DNA of 7,081 nucleotides from DATEPR01 sp036269975 (GTDB lineage: Bacteria; Actinomycetota; Actinomycetes; Mycobacteriales; Pseudonocardiaceae), in NCBI GenBank assembly GCA_036269975.1, contig DATBDL010000441.1:1-7081 (forward strand), written 5' to 3'. The translations under genes were made by a program, and so were the position numbers. Shown here piece after piece: positions 6,126 through 7,081 of the stretch. Under the pieces are notes generated by a model. The model saw only the letters and a list, made by a program, of their open reading frames with translations. It did no database searches and had not been told where the DNA came from. How positions within the stretch are numbered: position 1 is the stretch's first letter; each line of letters starts with the position of its first letter.

Positions 6126-6757
6126 TGGAGCCGCGATCGCGCTACGTGGTGCCGTCCTTCGTAGAGCGAACGCCGTACGGCATCAAGGAGACCACGCCGT
6201 ACAACCGGCTGTTCGAAGAAAGAATCGTGTTCCTCGGAGTCCAGGTGGACGACACGTCGGCGAACGACATCATGTCCCAGTTGTTATGTTTGGAAGGAGA
6301 AGATCCGGACCGTGAGATCAGGATATTCATCAATTCACCAGGCGGTTCGAGCACCGCGCTGATGGCCATCTACGACACGATGCAGTACATACGCCCAGAC
6401 ATAGAGACGGTGTGCCTGGGACAGGCGGCGTCGGCCGCGGCGGTGCTGCTGGCCGCCGGTACGCCGGGCAAGCGATCCGTGCTACCGAACGCCAGGGTGC
6501 TCATCCATCAGCCGGCAATGGAGAGCAGCGGGCGGGCGCAGGTGTCCGACCTGGAGATCCAGTCAGCGGAGATCCAGCGGATCAGGCGCCAGTTGGAGAC
6601 AACGCTGGCCCACCACACCGGAAAGCCGATCGAGGAGGTAAGGAGGGACATCGAAAGGGACAGGGTACTGACAGCGGAGGAGGCCAAGGCGTACGGAATC
6701 GTGGACCACGTCCTCCCGTACCGCAAACCGTCCACACGAAACGGCCACATCCGCTGA
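6125..6757 (+). CDS. clpP: ATP-dependent Clp protease proteolytic subunit (ClpP2-type)
   Basis: A 210-residue S14 peptidase of the actinobacterial ClpP2 kind: YVVPSFVERTPYGIKETTPY at 7-26, RIVFLGVQVDDTSAND at 33-48, INSPGGS at 69-75, Ser103 in CLGQAASAAAVLLAAGTPGK (97-116), His128 in VLIHQPAMESSG (125-136) and Asp179 in DIERDRVLTAEEA (175-187). All three catalytic residues are present. The ATG shares its A with the TGA of the preceding clpP, so translation is probably coupled. No independent ribosome site is evident, and GTG 6122 is a possible alternative start one codon earlier. The frame stays open further upstream inside the first clpP but without homology. Codon use is unusual for the window: TTA at Leu54, ATA at Ile67, Ile89 and Ile93, and AGA/AGG at Arg33, Arg66, Arg154, Arg173, Arg174, Arg178 and Arg180. 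The C-terminal tail (PYRKPSTRNGHIR) is basic and longer than in typical ClpP2. Confidence 0.94.
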   Translation: MEPRSRYVVPSFVERTPYGIKETTPYNRLFEERIVFLGVQVDDTSANDIMSQLLCLEGEDPDREIRIFINSPGGSSTALMAIYDTMQYIRPDIETVCLGQAASAAAVLLAAGTPGKRSVLPNARVLIHQPAMESSGRAQVSDLEIQSAEIQRIRRQLETTLAHHTGKPIEEVRRDIERDRVLTAEEAKAYGIVDHVLPYRKPSTRNGHIR

Positions 6758-7081
6758 TCGCTGCCGTCGCCGGTTCGTGGTTCGTCGGTTCGTCGGTTTG
6801 TCGGTTCGCCGGTTGTCACCGCACGGACCACGAAGCTGATCCGCCACCCCAGGTGGCCAGCCACCCAACCGGCACAACCGGCACGGCCACCCACCCGGCC
6901 CAGCCGCCGCCACCCCCAGCCGCCACCCCAGTCGCCGCCACCGCAGTCGCCGCCACCGCAGCAGCCGCCCAGCATCTGCCGCAGCCCAACCGGTCAACCG
7001 GCCCCAGCCGCCGCTGCCACCCAGTCGCCCCAGTCGCCGCCGCCGCCAGCAGCAGCAGCCGGCCGCAGCCGCAGCCGGCCG
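6758..7081. other. Low-complexity GC-rich region without a supported gene
   Basis: Besides the 8-bp array at 6769-6815 the stretch is built of degenerate repeats: AACCGGCAC twice (6867-6875, 6876-6884), CAGTCGCCGCCACCG twice in tandem (6929-6943, 6944-6958), and further CAGYCGCC-like copies to the end. The plus strand is C-rich and would encode Pro/Gln/Ala/Ser runs; the minus strand would encode Gly/Trp/Asp/Cys runs. All three plus frames are open over the last stretch, and so is one minus frame, because the composition lacks stops, so open frames mean little here. One minus frame enters from the right edge with GGGGDWGDW and stops at 6996-6994; it could be the glycine-rich tail of a gene beyond the window. 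No hairpin terminator for the clpP operon is obvious. Confidence 0.6.
6769..6815. repeat. Short tandem 8-bp repeat downstream of the clpP pair
   Basis: Six consecutive units of the form G(T/C)CGGTT(C/G/T): GCCGGTTC, GTGGTTC (one base short), GTCGGTTC, GTCGGTTT, GTCGGTTC and GCCGGTTG. They begin 11 bases after the clpP2-type stop. The reverse complement of the last unit (CAACCGGC) recurs at 6866-6873 and 6875-6882, so long-loop pairing is possible. A length change in the array would not affect any called gene. Confidence 0.7.

Noticed and set aside
6508..6997. Minus-strand frames running from the right-hand repeat region into the second clpP
   Set aside because: They are antisense to an intact clpP, with starts inside the repeat tract; openness is explained by composition.
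6853..7081. GTG-started plus-strand frame running off the right edge (Ala/Pro/Thr-rich)
   Set aside because: It has no ribosome site, all plus frames are open there, and the predicted peptide is pure low complexity.
1..7081. CRISPR arrays, tRNA or rRNA genes, insertion sequences, toxin-antitoxin or phage-defence genes
   Set aside because: No spaced direct repeats, cloverleaf-like segments, transposase motifs or defence-type domains were seen in any frame.

Overview
The window comes from a high-GC actinobacterium. The evidence is strongly GC-biased third codon positions, GTG starts, an F420-type luciferase-like oxidoreductase related to the mycobacterial Rv1855c family, and paired ClpP proteases of the actinobacterial ClpP1/ClpP2 kind. 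A genus cannot be fixed by eye; a filamentous actinomycete (Pseudonocardiales or Streptomyces-like) fits best.

Layout, left to right. Positions 1-178 are a leader with an imperfect inverted repeat at the left edge. A PLP-dependent class V aminotransferase (cysteine-desulfurase-like) gene at 179-1387 is followed 10 bases later by an LLM-class F420-dependent oxidoreductase gene (1398-2186); the two look co-transcribed. A perfect 16-bp stem at 2202-2249 separates this pair from a convergent gene (2262-3806, minus strand) for a Sec-exported right-handed beta-helix protein related to GH28 polygalacturonases. A 291-base divergent intergenic region (3807-4097) follows, then a plus-strand gene (4098-5408) for a Tat-exported GH5-like glycoside hydrolase. 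After a 132-base gap come two overlapping ClpP peptidase genes (5541-6125 and 6125-6757). The last 324 bases are repetitive and low in complexity, with no gene I can support.

How the parts work together. The two exported carbohydrate-active proteins are divergent, and each has upstream a 14-base element fitting the LacI/CcpA-type operator pattern TGWNANCGNTNWCA (3849-3862 and 4064-4077). This suggests a small sugar-controlled polysaccharide-degradation locus run by a regulator encoded outside the window. The ClpP pair has a full match to the ClgR activator consensus in its leader (5421-5438), keeps both catalytic triads, and has no tig or clpX beside it in the visible sequence. It therefore looks like a secondary, stress-controlled ClpP pair. 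Both clpP genes and the GH28-like gene each contain a TTA leucine codon, which is rare at this GC content and a possible bldA-type translational control point.

The strongest observation is the matched pair of operators in the divergent promoter region. The next are the ClgR box with TTA codons on an accessory ClpP pair, and the altered active site of the GH28-like protein. I did not find a clearly unprecedented system.
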